A stretch of 64,000 bases of DNA from positions 30,914 to 94,913 of the forward strand of contig NZ_AAEW02000017.1 in the NCBI RefSeq assembly GCF_000167355.1. Direction: 5' to 3'. Within the stretch, counting starts at the first letter, position 1; each line of letters begins with the position of its first letter. Positions 18,001-33,000 of the stretch are shown here, in pieces. The position numbers were made by a program, and so were the translations under genes. Under the pieces are notes generated by a model that was not told the origin of the DNA, ran no database searches, and saw only the letters and a list, made by a program, of their open reading frames with translations. This DNA comes from Desulfuromonas acetoxidans DSM 684. Lineage in GTDB: Bacteria > Desulfobacterota > Desulfuromonadia > Desulfuromonadales > Desulfuromonadaceae.

Positions 18001-21000
18001 ACCTTGATGGCGGCACGTTAACCGTAGCGATCAGTCAGGGTGGCCAAGCTGCCAATCTGTTGGACAGCATCGAACAAGCGGAACTTGTCGGCGGTATCAG
18101 CGACAACATCATGGATGCCAGCGCCTTCAGCGGCTCGGTGGTTCTCTATGGTGCCGATGGTGACGATACCCTGATCGGTGCAGCTGGTGATGATGAGTTG
18201 TACGGCAATGCCGGGTTCGATACCCTGACCGGCGGTTTGGGAGATGACCTGATCGATGGTGGTGAAGATGAGGACCTGCTGATGGAACAGCGTGATGCCT
18301 CGACCATCACCCTGACCAACACCAGCCTGACCATGGACAGTGAGTCCGACACTCTTACCGGCATTGAAGTCGCTCAACTCACAGGTGGTGCGAGTAGTAA
18401 CGCCATTGATGCCTCCGCCTTTACCGGCCTGTCTTCCGACACCTCGCGCATTTATCTGAACAATGGCGAGGGCGTCGATACCAGCAGCGTCACTTCGTCG
18501 TCTCTCACCGGTCTCGAAGACAGCATTGAACTGATCTACCTCAATGATGGTGCAGGCGTCTCCACCGTGGCCGGGGCTGCGGATATTCAGATCACCCTCA
18601 CGGATGGCAGTACGGTCAGTATTGATCTGAGCAATGCCGAGACCCTTCAGGACGTGCTGGATTTGATCGAAGAAGCCAGCAGCCTGCTGACGGTGGTTCT
18701 CAATGATGACGGTAATGGCCTGACTCTGAGTGATTCCGCTGCGGGTAGTGGAGACCTGACCGTTACCGCTCTCAACGGTTCGCAAGCGGCGAACGATCTC
18801 GGTATTCTCGGTAGCGGCAACGGTGCAACCCTTGATGGTGTTCCCTTTGTCGCGGTCGCGGGCGATGTGCGCGTGATTCTTTCCGATGGCACTGTGGTTG
18901 ACGTGGTGCTGTCCGATGCCGATACCGTTGAGGATTTTCTCAATGCTTTCAGCGATGCCCATGACAATCTGACGGCTAAACTGAACAGTGACGGCACCGG
19001 GATCAATCTGATCGACAGTTCCGGTGGCAGCCAGGTTGTCAGTGTCGTGGCATTGAATGGTGCCGGGGCGGTGGATGACCTGGGGCTGAGCACAGGCACC
19101 GCTTCAACCACTGGCATCGAAGGCACCGCTTTGGTCACCGGTTATGTCATCCTCGACGGTGGCGCAGGTGATGATACCCTGACCGGCACCATTGGCGACG
19201 ATATTATCACCGGTGGTCTCGGCAGTGACACCATCGATGGCGGGCTCGGCAGCGATACGCTGGAAGAGAGCAGCACCGGTGATTTTGATCTCGGTGATAC
19301 CTCGTTGGTTATGGACGGGGGAACCGACACTCTGAGCAGCATCGAATTGGCCACACTGACCGGTGGTGAAGCTGGCCAAACCATCGATGCCGCAGATTTC
19401 AGTGGTGATACCACGCTGATCAGTGGCGGTGGGGCGGACACCCTGCTCGGTGGCAGCGGTAATGATCAATTCCGCGTCGATATCTCCAATCTTGATGCCA
19501 ACGACGATGGGGTTAAAGACGAAGACGAAAAAGTCTATGTGGATGTTGGCGGCGGCAGTGACAATGAACTGGTCATCCTCGGTGCCGGTGGCAATGCGCT
19601 GCTGTCTAATATTGATTGGATCGATTTTGCCGACACCGACGGCCTGTCGCTGACCTTCAGTGAAGAGGACAGTGACACCTTGACCGTGACCGGCACCTTT
19701 GATTTTGAGGCCGCCAGTCTGAGTGGGGTGGATATCACCTTCCGTGCTGAAAATGTAAACATTCTCGGCGCCACTATTATCACCGATACCGCCAGTGACG
19801 CTGGTGATATCACCATTGAAGGCAAGGCGATCACCATTGATGATACAACGGTGATCTCGGCGCTTTCCACCGGTCTCGGGGAAGAGTTTGACGGCACCAT
19901 CAATATCATTGCCGCCGATCTGTTCAAAGATTTCACCGCCATCGGCTTTGCCAATGTGGATTACAACGAAGCGACCATTGACATTGACAATGCCACCATT
20001 ACTGGCGGGGATATCAATATTATCGCGACGGCAGAAGCACAGAAGTACGACATTGATTTCGGTGAAAGCTGGATTGGCGAGAAACTGGAAAGTGTGGCCG
20101 GAAGTATCATTCAGGGCGTTGAACGCTTTTCCCTGATTGCCGGTGTCGCTGTGGCGACTTCCAAAGCGACAATTAACATTGGTGAAAATGCTGTGATCAC
20201 CGGCCGCGATATCGTGGTGCACAGTGACGCGACAACTCTGGCCAAGGCGTCGCCCACCAGCTTGTTCCTCGGTGTTGCCGTGGGTGTGGTCAACACGGTT
20301 TCCGATGTGACAGTGGCTGGCAGTCTGACCGCAACCGGTGATATGACGATCCGGGCGACCGGCGACAACACCAGCAATGTGTCCGCATCAGCGGATAAAT
20401 CGTTCTCCTTTACCGTCGCGGTTTCCGTGATTGATTCCGATGTCATGGCTCAGGTGGCCGATACCGCCTCGTTGGTGGTTGGCGGCAATTTGTATGTGAT
20501 GGCTGACACCATTGACCACAACAGCACCAGCGCCGAGTCGTCCACCGGAACCGGCGGTAAGGTTGGTTTCAGTGTAGCCGTCAGTGTTGAAGACGGCAAC
20601 ACCCTGGCCTACCTGGACGGCGATGCTGATGTCGCCGGTAACATCTCCGTGGTAGCCGATCAGAAGAAAGAAGCGGTGGCCGGGACCAAGTTCCTGTTTG
20701 TTCCTGCCGATCAGAATGGCGTCTCCGCCATATCCAGTGTGGCCGAAGACGGTTTTCTCGACAAGCTCAAGGACAAGGTCAAAACCAAAGCACTGGATGC
20801 TACCGGGGTGTCGAAGATTACCGACAAAGTGAAAACCAGTGTCACGGATTTTCTCAAGAAAAACCAGACCCTGAAGGCACTTCTCGAATCACCGACCACC
20901 AATACCTACGATGTCGGCGCGGCATTTGCCGTGTCCGTGGATACCAATGACGCTGTGGCGCGCATCGGTGACGGCGTGCACGCTGTGGATATCGAAGCCG

Positions 21001-24000
21001 ACGGCGACATCACAGTTTCGGCAACAACCTCCAACCGCCCGGCCATTACCGCTCAGTCGTCAACGGAGAATGATGCGACTGGTGTTTTGCCGACACAGAA
21101 TCAGGCGAACGCAAAGTTTGGTGGCTCTGTGGCGATTTCCGTCGGTGTGTATGACGATAATGCCGATGCCTATATCTCCGATCTGACTGAAATTGACACC
21201 GCCGGAACCCTGACCGTTGAGGCGCAGACGCTCAATCAGATTGATCCCATGGGATTGTGGGGGGTCAACCTGATCACGCCGTTCTTCAACTCAAATACCC
21301 ATGCCACCTATTCGACGGATGAAACCGAGCCGGTGACGGTGGCCAACGGCGATACCGTTTCGATCACCGACAATCACCTCGGCGAAGGGGAAACCGGTAA
21401 CTGGTACCAATACATTGGTAGCCAGCCGGAAAAAGAGTTCGACCTGGCGACTACCGACTTTACCGATGAAACGCAATGGGAAGATCTTGGCAATCCCATT
21501 GTCAGCCAGGGGCTTGACTACGTCGGCAATCTGATGACCTATCTCAACGGCAATTTCGGTCTGGTGGACAACCTCATCGACAGCTACACCAATGCCCGTT
21601 CCAAAGGCCAGGAGCTGGCGCTTGCCGGAGCCCTGACCGTTCTGGTCAGCAACCACGATGCAACGGCGACGATTAAGTCGGGTGCTCAGATCAATCAGAA
21701 CAATACCGGCAGCGACGGCACCGATTACCAGAGCGGCGACCGGGATGTTGTGGTCGAAGCGGCCAGTGTCAATCACACGGCGACCATGGTCGGCAACTAC
21801 GACTTCAATATCACCAGTTTCGGCGATGGCGTGAAAAGTGCCGATGGCGGCAGCGGCGTTGGTGCCAGTATCGGCGTGTTCTGGTATGAAAATAATGTTG
21901 CTGCGACCATTGAGGAAGGTGTCACCCTGTATGCCGACAGCTTGGAAGTGGATGCCGACAACGAAACGTTGGCCGTGTTGTTGCTCACCTCTGGCGGCAA
22001 GGCCGGAAATGTCGCATTTAACGGCGCGTTTGGTGGCAATATCGTCAACAATACCACCACGGCCCAGATTGATAACGGTTCAACCATCGTTGTTGGCAGC
22101 GGCGAAGTTGCAGATGAGGATGCCAATGGTGCATCGTTGTTTGTCGATGCCAGCGATGACAGCTATGTGATCACTGTGGCCGGTGCCGTGGCCCGCTCTG
22201 AAAGTGTTGGCATCGGTGCCTCGTTGGGTGTCAGTGTCACCCTGCGCGACACTCAGGCGATTATCGGTGATGAAACCGGCGAGGAAGCCGCGTCCGGTAT
22301 CATCATTGTCGAAGGTGATGCGATGGTGACGGCGGATAATGGAGGCTTCATCGGCACTTTTGCCGTTGCCGGAGCCAGTGCCTCACCTAAGACGACGACC
22401 GCTGAAGCGCCGACCGACGATAATCCTTCCGTCACGCCGTTTAACGGTACCGGTGGTACTCAGGGTTCGGACGGCAGCAGCAAGTCCGACAAGGACTTGC
22501 TGAACTGGCAAACGCGTATGGCCAGTATGCTGACGGAGATGAAGGAATCGGGCAAGGTCACGGATAATGTCACTGGTGCTGTCGATGCCATTGAGAAGGC
22601 GACCGAAACAACCAACCAGTCTAAATCAGGCTATGGTATTTCCGGGGCATTTACCGTCAATGTGGTGCATGAAGATGCCTTGGCTTACATGCAGAATATC
22701 GACAGCTTTACAGCAGGCACTCTGACTCTGCAATCGGTAGACAGCACGTTGCTGTGTACCCTGGCCGGGTCGGTGGCGCTGTCGAGCTCCACCGGTCAGG
22801 GGAAATCGGTCGGTATTGCCGGAGCTGCTGCGATCAATATCCTCACCGGGGACACAGCCGCCTATGTGAATGGCACGACACTGCATCTGGATGAATTGAT
22901 TGAGAATGCCGTACGCAGCGGGCTGGTTGTTTCCGTGACTGCCGGAGCCGGTGGTGCCAAGGGGCGCAGCGGCTACGCTCTGGGCGGATCGCTGTCCTTC
23001 TGCTACAGCGGTGCAACCACAGAAGCCTACCTGGAAAATGCCTCGGGAGAGATCGCTGGCGACCTGATACTTTCCGCGACCGACAGTACCCACATTATCC
23101 AGGTGGCTGGTGCCGGTGGTTTCGGCGGTAAAGCCGGTGTCGGTGCGGCGATTGCCTTTAGCGATATTCACAATACCGTCTCAACCCGTATTGAAGATGT
23201 CTCTTCAATCACCTACAGCGGTGATGTGATTCTAGGCAGCCTGTCCGACAGTTTGATCATCACGGCGGTGGCTGGCGTCGGTGTTGCCACCGGTGGCGGT
23301 GGCGAAAAAGGCTATGGCGTTGGCGGCACGGTGGCCGTCAACCTGATTCAGAATACGGTCGAAGCTGAAATTATCGACAGTCAACTGACGGCAGCTCTGT
23401 CAACCAGCGGTGATGTGACGTTGACCGCCGAGGACAGCTCGTCGATCTACAGTTTCTCCGGCGCGTTCGGCTATGGCAAAACCGCCGGTATCGGCTTCGC
23501 CTTTGCCCTCAACTATGTGGAAAACGATGTTGCCGCGGTCGTTGAAGGGTCGACCCTTTCGATTGGCGGCAATCTGACCGTCGAGGCGGTGGAAAACAGC
23601 ACACTGATTACGGCCGCTGTCGGCGGTGCCGGGGCGAACAAGGTTGCCGTGGGCGGTGCCATCGCCTTGAATATTGTTGCCAACAGTATTTCGTCACGCA
23701 TTGGTGCCACAGTGGATACCGATGATGAAGGTACGGTTCTTTCCGTCACTCCGAGCAGCATTCAAGTTGCGGGTACAGCGACGGTTTCCACTGACGACAC
23801 GACCACCAGTGTCTCAACGGCAGGGGGCCTGTCCGCTTCCAGCAAGGGCGCTGTTGGTGCCGGGATCGCCATCAACCTGATGTGGAATGACAGCGAAGCC
23901 GTGATCGACAGCTCTACGGTTGAGGCGGGTTCGGATGTGGTTGTTGATGCGACGGCCAATGAAACACTGGTGACTGTGGCCATTGGTGGCAGTGGTGCCG

Positions 24001-27000
24001 ATAAGTTTGCTTTGGGCGGCGCTGTTGCCGTTACTGTGGTCAATAACAGTGTCCGCGCCGGTATCACCAACGACGAAGAACAGGAAAGCAACGCGACCAC
24101 CGGTGTGCATGTTGCTTCGGGCGGTACGCTTGGAGTCAATGCCAGCGACAGTTCGACGATTGTCAGCATCGGCGGCGGCTTTGCCGGTGCCGGGACGACG
24201 GCCGTCGGCGCCTCGGTCAGCACCGTGTATTTGGGCAAAGAGATTGAGGCCACCATCGATGGGATGACCGTGGATGCGGACGGCAATGTGACCGTTCAGG
24301 CGGGCTTTAGTTCTCCGTTGACGGATGACGGTCTCAACCAAATCAATGATAATCTGCTTGGTGTCAGTCTTGACGGTGTTAGCGGTGGGCAGATTGTCAA
24401 CCTGGCCATTGGTGGTGCTGCATCGGGTAAAAATGCCGCAGGAGCTGGTATTGCCGTCAATGTCATCGATAACGATATCACCGCCGCTATTGCTGACGGT
24501 GCCGATGTCGACAGCCAAGGGCAGGTGACGGTCGCGGCTGCGGATCGCTCGGTGATTGATGCCCTGGCTTTCGGTGGCGCCGGATCGGGAACGACGGCGG
24601 GCGGAGTTGCCATCGGAGCCAACGTGATCACCAATCATGTCGACGCAGAAGTGAGCGCTTCGACGGTGACGGCGGCCTCCAATGTTTCGGTTGCGGCGTC
24701 TTCATCGTCAATTATTCGTACTCTTGGTCTGGGAGTCAGCGGCTCCGGTACCAATGCGGTATCGGTCTCGGCATTGGGGAACGATGTGACCAATGTCACC
24801 ACGGCCCAAATTAGCGGTTCTACGGTAACGGCCGGTGATGATGTGCTGGTTGCGGCCAGTGACGAAGCACCGCTGATCACACCGTCGTGGATGCTGACGG
24901 CCGAGCAGCAGACGGCTGTCGATGAAGCACTGGATGGTTCCCCGATTGAACTCGACGGCAATATTCTGGCGTTGAATATCAGCATTGCCGGTTCCGGTAC
25001 AAGAGCAATCAGCGGCGCCGTGATGGGTAACGTCATCACCAATACCGTGACCAGTACCATCAGCAATTCAACGGTTCGCGCCGGTGTCGAGGACGATGGC
25101 ACTGTGACCAACAGCGAGGCCGATATCGTGATCGACAGTGTTTCCGATTCGGGCATCATCGCCCTGAGTGTCGGTGTCGCTGGTTCCGGGACCACGGCGG
25201 TGCAGGCCAGCGGGTTCGGTAATGTGATTACCAACAATACCTCTGCGGTGATCAATGGAGGTTCGACCCTGATCAGTGCCGATGCCGTTGATGTGGGGGC
25301 TCAGGACCAATCGCAAATTCGTGCTCTGGCCTTGAGTGTTGCCGCATCCGGAAGTACCGCAGTCTCGGTGTTGATCGGTGCCAACGTTATTGTCAATCAT
25401 GTCGAGGCGCTGATCACGGGCAGTACCGTCACCAGTGGTGGGGATCTGAGCCTCACGGCCTTGAATGACGCGGACATTCTCAGTTTCAGCGGCGGTGTGG
25501 CCGCTACGGGAACCACGTCAGTTATGACGTCGCTGTCCGCCAATATTATTGCCAATACTACCCGCGCCATGATTGAGGATGATGACGATGACACGCAAAG
25601 TGTCGTCAACGCCGGTGGCAGCATCGCCATCAGCGCAGAGGATACCTCAACGATCGATGCTCTGGCCTTTGGTGTTTCCGGCTCCGGCACGACCGCGGTC
25701 GGTGTCGGCCTGACCAACAACGATATTATCAATACCATTGAAGCGCGAATCGAAGGCTCCCAAGTCGATGGCGGTGCCGCTCTTGATCTCACCGCTAATT
25801 CATCCGCTGGGGTCCATGCGTTGTCCCTTGGTGTGGCCGGTTCCGGTACCACGGCGGTGCAGGTCAGCGCCATGGGCAATATCATGGCCAATACCACCCG
25901 CGCTATCATCAGCGATTCCGTGGTCAACACCGTCGGCGCCATCAGCCTGGTGGCCAAGGATGATGATCCGAGTCTGGTTCCCGATTGGTTGCTTCCGGCA
26001 GAATACACGGCGGCATTCGACGCCGCCCTTGAAGGCAGTCCTATTGAACTCGACGCCAATATTCTCGCCCTGAACATCAGTGTCGCCGCTTCCGGTACTG
26101 TGGCCGTGAATACCGTGGTTACCGGTAATGTGATCAGCAACAGTGTCAGCAGTGCGATTGTCGGTTCCGATGTCACTTCGGACACAGGAAATATTGTCCT
26201 CGACAGTGATACCAACGCCGGCATTATTTTCCTCAGCGTCGGTGTGGCTGCTTCCGGTGAAGTGTCCGTCGATGCCAGTGGTTTCGGTAACGTGATTGCC
26301 AACAGTACCAAAGCTCTGATCTCCGATCAGTCGGATGTCGAAGCAACCGCCGGTGCCGTGGCCATGAGTGCTGACGATACGTCGGTGATTCGCTCAGCCG
26401 GCATCAGCGTCTCCGGTTCCGGTGCCGTAGCCGTCGGGGCGTTGGTTGGTGTCAACGTCATCGGTAACAGCGTGATCAGTGAGATCTCCGGTTCCGAAGT
26501 GACCAGTGGTTCCACCCTTGATGTTACCGCATCCAACGCCTCGAATATCCTCGGTCTGACCACCGGTGTCGCCGGTTCCGGCACCGTGTCGGTCATGGTA
26601 TCGCTGTCGGGTAACGTGGTGAGCAACACCACTTTTGCTGGAATCAGCGATAGCGGCGGGCTGCAACAAACCCTGAGCTCCATGGGCGGGGTTCAAGGTA
26701 GTTTTGCTCTGGATCGCATTGATCTGGACGCCGATACCATCACGCTGGGCAGCGATGCCGAATTTGAAACCGGTGATAGCCTGATCTACCGTCGCAGTGG
26801 CGGCGAGGCCGTCGGCGGTTTGGACGATGGCACCACCTATTATGTCATCGTTGACTCCGATGGTGTGATCCAGTTGGCGACTACCCGCAGCGACGCTCTG
26901 GCCGGTAACGCTATCAATCTGCAAGCCGCCAACACGACCAGTCGATTGACGACGGAAGAGGAGTCGGACATCCTTTTCTCCGCCGGTAATGTTGATCAGG

Positions 27001-30000
27001 AGAACGATGCCATCCAGCTCAGCGCAAACAACGGGCTGGTTACCGGTGACACACTGGTTTACCACCGTGACGGCGAGCAGGCCATCGGCGGTTTGGACGA
27101 CGGGACCACCTATTACGTGATTGTCGGTGCCGATAACAGCATCCAGCTTGCCGCCAGCAGTGACGATGCCGCCAACGGCGTTGCCGTTGATCTCGGCACT
27201 ACCAATACCACCAGTCTGCTGGCTGCGGAAGGGGGAACGAAGGTTTCCTTCTCTCAGTCCGGCGATGTTGATGCGGACGCGAATACCATCAACGTATCGT
27301 CCGTTGACGACTTGGAAACCGGCGATGCCCTGGTCTACAGCAGCGAAAGCGGCGCGGATGTCGAGGGTTTGGAAGATGGCACCACCTATTATGTGATTGT
27401 CGATGGCGACAGCATTCAACTGGCCGAAACCCGGGCCGATGCCTTGGACGGCATTGCGATTGATCTGGGTGAAACAGCTCTGATTGGCAGTACCGTCGAT
27501 GCCGGTGGCGATGTGACCCTGTCTGCGGAAGATAATTCCGAAGTCAACAGTATTGCCATTGGCGTGTCCGCCAGTGGCGGTGGTGCAGTGGGCGTGGCCC
27601 TGGCCACCAATGTCATTGCCAACCATACCCAGACCATGATCAGCCATACCGATCTGGAAACAGACGGCAGCCTGACCGTGGAATCAATCTCTTCTTCCAT
27701 TATCCGCACCGCAGCCATTGGCGTGGCCGGTTCCGGCGGGTTTGCCGTACAGGTGACGGCGTTGGGCAATGTGGTTGCCAACAGCACCAGTGCAACCATC
27801 AGTGGCTCGGATGTAACGGCACAGGGCGATGTGGTGATCAGTGCCTCGGAGCAGCCGCCGATGGTGAACCCGTTGCTGGAGATTCTCAGTGAGTTCCTGC
27901 TGGATGCCGATACTCTGAGCGATTTGCAAGACGCTCTGGCTGGTACGCCCTTTGATCCCACCGCCAGTATTTTGTCGCTCAATGTCAGTGTGGCCGCATC
28001 GAGCAGTGTCTCTGTTAATAGCGCCTTCACCGGCAATGTGATCGCCAATTCCATCACGGCGCAGATCGATGATTCGACGGTGATCTCCGTTGACGGCGAT
28101 GTGATTCTCACCAGTACCTCCAGCGCCGGCATTGTGGCGCTGACCGTTGGTGTCGCCGCTTCCGGCGGTGTCTCTGTTGATGCCAGCGGCTTCGGTAACG
28201 TGATTGCCAACCGGATCAGCGCCAGGGTCAGTGGCGGTTCCGAGGTTGAAACCCAGGCTGCGGATGGCCTGATCAGTCTGGTGGCCACGGATGTGTCACA
28301 AATCCGTTCCGCCGGGGTCAGTGTTTCCGGTTCCGGCGCGGTGGCCGTCGGTGCCCTGATTGGTGCCAACGTCATTGCCAACAGCGTGGTGGCCGAAATT
28401 TCCGGTTCCACCGTTACCAGTGGTTCGACCCTGAATCTTGACGCTGAAAATAATGCCAATATCCTCGGCCTGACCGTCGGCGTGGCCGGTTCCGGTGCGG
28501 TGTCCGGTCTGTTGTCGTTATCGGGTAATGTCATCGCCAATACCACCCGCGCCGCCATCACCAGTGAAGAGGATGAGGGCGGCACTGATTCGACCATCAC
28601 CACGGGCGGCTCGATCAGCCTGTCGGCAGAGGATAATTCGCAAATCAACAGTATCGCCATCGGCGTTTCCGCCACCGGTGGCGGCGCTTTTGGTGCCGCT
28701 GTGGCCAGCAACGTGGTCGCCAACACCACGGAAACGGAAGTCAGCGGCACCACAATGACCAGCGGTGGTTCGCTGTCGCTTAACGCTCTTTCATCATCCA
28801 TTATCCGCACTGTGGCTGTCGGTGTTTCCGGCTCGGGCGGTGTCGCCGTACAGCTGACCGTGCTGGGCAACGCCATTGCCAACACGACGCGTTCCGAGAT
28901 CAGTGGTTCCACCATTACCGCCGTCGGCGATGTGCTGCTGAGCGCTACAGAAGAATCCCCGACCATGGATCCGTTGCTCGGCGTGGTCAGCGAATACCTG
29001 CTGGATGCCGAAACCCTGAGCGCCTTTGAAGATGCTCTGGCCGGAACACCCATCGACCCAACGGCCAATATCCTGTCGCTCAACGTCAGTGTTGCCGGAA
29101 CCGGTGGTGTGGCGGTGAACGGTGCCTTTACCGGCAACACCATCACCAATAACGTGGCAACGCTGATCGATGATTCGACGGTCACCTCCACAGCCGGTGA
29201 TGTCGTCATGACCACGGACTCACGTGCCGGGATCGTCGCGTTGACCGTCGGCGTGGCCGGCAGTGGTGCGGTGGCCGTCAACGCCACCGGCTTTGGTAAT
29301 GTGATTGTCAATGACATTACCGCTACCATCAGTGGTGGTTCGCATGTTGAGACCGATGCCGTGGATGGAGCCATCAGCCTCACGGCGCAGGATGTCTCGC
29401 AAATCCGTTCCGCCGCAGTCAGCGTGGCTGGAACCGGCGCTGTTGCCATCGGTGCTCTGATCGGTGCCAATGTGATTGCCAACGAGATTGCCGCTGAGGT
29501 GATCGGTTCAAGTATGGCCAGCGGTTCAACGATAGACCTGACCGCACTCAATAACAGCAGCGTTCTCGGCCTGTCCGTCGGTGTGGCCGGGTCGGGTGCT
29601 GTTGCCGGACTGCTGTCACTGACCGGCAACGTGATCAGTAATACCACTGTCGCAGGCATTGTCGACGGCAGTGGGCTGCGCCAGAGCCTGAGTTCCATCA
29701 ACGGTGGTCAGGGCAATTTCATCATCTCAGATGCCGTTGATACCGACAGTGACACCATTACCCTTGGCCGCGACCATGGTCTTGAGACCGGCGATGCCAT
29801 TGTTTACAGCCGTAGTGGCGACAAAGCCGTTGGCGGTCTGGAAGACGGAACCACCTATTACGTGATTGTCGGCAGCGATGGAGCGATTCAACTTGCCGCA
29901 AACCGGGACGATGCCGTCGCCGCCAACGTCGTCGATCTCTACGATGTCGACACCAACAGCGGCCTGGTCGCTGGGGATGGCTCGACAGTGACATTTGACG

Positions 30001-33000
30001 CCGCTGCTGCCGTAGATGGGGATGCGGATACGATTTTGCTGGGTAGCGGACACGGTCTGTCAACCGGTGATGAGTTGGTCTATCACCGCGACGGTGATGA
30101 AATGATCGACGGTCTGAGCGATGGAACTACGTATTACGCCATTGTTGGTTCCGGCAGCACCATCCAACTGGCCGCCAGCAGTGATGATGCTGCCAATGGG
30201 GTGGCCATTGATCTCGGTGCTGCAGATACCAACAGTCTGTTGTCGCCGCAAGCTGGCAGCAAAGTGTCGTTTGATGTGGCAGACGATGTCAATGCCGCAA
30301 CTGACAGCATCCATCTGGAGGCTGGGCATGGTCTTGAAACTGGCGATGCTCTGACCTACAGCAACGGCAATGGTGTGGATGTTGCCGGTCTGGAAGACGG
30401 TGTTACCTACTATGTGATCACGTCCGCCGATCCCGATGTTGACGGCACCATTCAACTGGCGGCCAGCCTGGCGGATGCACTGGCCGGTATCGCCGTGGAC
30501 ATCGGAGAGACAATTGCCGGTGGATCCACAGTGGATGCCGGTGGCTCGGTCAGTTTGGCAGCGACCGATGACTCTGAAATCAACAGCATTGCTGTCGGGG
30601 TCTCGGGAACCGGCGGCGGCGCGTTCGGTGCGGCAGTTTCCAGCAATGTCATTGCCAATACCACCGCGACTGAGGTTGGTAGCACAGTGCTCGAATCCGA
30701 TGGTGGTCTGAGTCTGGACTCCACCTCGTCATCGATTATCCGTACCGTCGCCGTGGGCGTGTCCGGTTCCGGTATCGCTGCGGTGCAGATGACCGTGCTG
30801 GGGAACTCCATTGCCAACGACACCAGTGCCGCGATCAGCGGGTCAACCGTGACCACATCTGGAGATATCAGCCTGTCGGCGGCGGAAGAGGCACCGAGCA
30901 TGGTGCCGCTGATGGACGAAATTGGTAACTACATTCTCGACGATGAGACCAAAGAGGGGCTTGAAGCGTCATTGTCCGGCTCGCCCGTTGATCTTGACAC
31001 CAACATTCTGTCTCTCAACGTCAGTGTGGCCGGTACCGGCGGTGTGGCGGTCAGCGGCGCGTTTACTGGCAATACCATCACCAACAGCGTAACCACGGAA
31101 ATTGTTGATTCGACGGTGACGTCAACCGGTGGCAATATCCTTCTGGATAGCACTTCCGATGCTGGAATTCTCGCCTTGACCGTCGGTGTGGCCGGCTCTG
31201 GAGTCGTTGCGGTTCAGGCCACTGGGTTCGGTAACGTCATCAGCAACCGGCTGTCGGCGACCATTGAGGATGGCTCCGTTGTGACGACGCAAGCTGCGGA
31301 CGGTGCGATTGCTCTGAGTGCCAGTGATGTTTCGCAAATTCGTTCCGCCGCAGTCAGCGTCGCCGGAACCGGGGCTGTTGCCGTCGGTGCCCTGATCGGT
31401 GCCAATGTGATCACTAATCAGGTGATTACCGAGATTGAAGGGTCCAACGTCAACAGCGGTTCGACCTTGGATCTGACGGCCACAAATGATGCAAATATTC
31501 TCGGTCTGACCGTGGGTGTCGCCGCTTCCGGTATCGCTTCAGGGCTGTTGTCGCTGTCAGGCAATGTGGTGACCAACACCACCAGGGCGGCGATCAGTGC
31601 GACCAAGGATGAGGACGGCAATGTCCTGCAAGGGTCTGATGTGTCAGCCGGTGGCGATATCACCCTGTCGGCACGGGATGAATCCGAGATCAATACGGTG
31701 GCTGTGGGTGTGTCCGGGACCGGTGGTGGTGCCGTCGGTGCGGCGGTTGCCGCCAATGTCATCACCAACACGACGGAAACCGAAGTCAGCGACAGTGTTG
31801 TGGAGACTACCGGTTCGTTGGTTCTCGATGCCGATTCCTCGTCAATCATTCGCACCCTGGCTGTGGGTGTATCCGGTTCCGGCGGCTTTGCCGTTCAGGT
31901 GACAACCCTAGGCAATGAGATCAACAACGATACGTCGGCGATCATCAGCGATTCGACGGTTGCCGCGGCAGGCGATGTTCAGCTGACAGCTCTGGAAGAG
32001 GCACCAAGTCTTGTACCGGACTTCTTGACAGAACTGGCTGATTTCATCACCGATTCCTCCATGTCCGATGCGATTGACGATGCTCTGGATGATACGCCCA
32101 TCGACAGCACGGCCAACATCATGTCGCTCAATGTCAGTGTGTCCGGGTCCGGTGGGGCCGCGATTAACGGCGCGTTTACCGGCAACCTGATCACCGACAA
32201 TGTGATCACTGACATTGCCGATTCAACCGTGTTCAGTGGTGCGGTGAAGTCGGCAACCTACGATGACAGCGACGGCATTGATGCCACGGACTACGATATG
32301 ACCGGCAGCGGTAACGTGGAGCTGGCCAGCCTGGCGTCCTCCGGTATCCTGTCCGGCACCATCGGTGTGGCGGCGGCTGTCGGCTTTGCGATGGATGCGA
32401 CCGGCTTTGGTAACGTGATCACCAATACGGTCTCGGCAACGGTTTCAGACGGTTCCGACGTGACTACCGGTGGCTGTGTTGCCCTGCAGGCGGTGGATGA
32501 TTCGATGATCCGTTCCCTGGGGATCGGAGTTGCCGGTTCAGGAACCGGGGCAGTTTCCATTGTGGTGGGCGCCAATGTCATCACCAATGCGGTCAAGGCC
32601 CAGATCATTGCCTCCTCGGTGACCACAGGTAGCGGCAGCTACGAGGTGCATGATGCCGACGATGATGTGATTGAGACTCTGACGAATGTCGGCGTCTATC
32701 TCAGTGCCGATGCCGATGCGGATATCCTCAGTTTCGCTGGTGGGGTGGCGGCAACGGCGGTCACGGGTGTACAGACCACCACGGTGGCCAATACCATCGT
32801 CAACACCGTGATGGCGTCCATTGAAGAGGATGAGTCGGGTAACGCTTCCAGCGTGGACGCTGATGGTTCCGTAATAATCAGCGCCGTGGACAGCTCCACG
32901 GTGGATGCGCTTGGTTTCGGCGTGGCTGCTTCCGGTGCCGGTGGTGCCGTCGGCGTGGTCATCGCGGCCAACGTGATCAGCAATACCATCGGGACTTCGA

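Noticed and set aside
27416..29701. 761-codon open frame on the minus strand opposite the super-repeats
   Set aside because: The antisense of repeated GTC/ACC/GCC codons lacks stops by composition. The predicted protein is low-complexity and itself repetitive, so it is a shadow.
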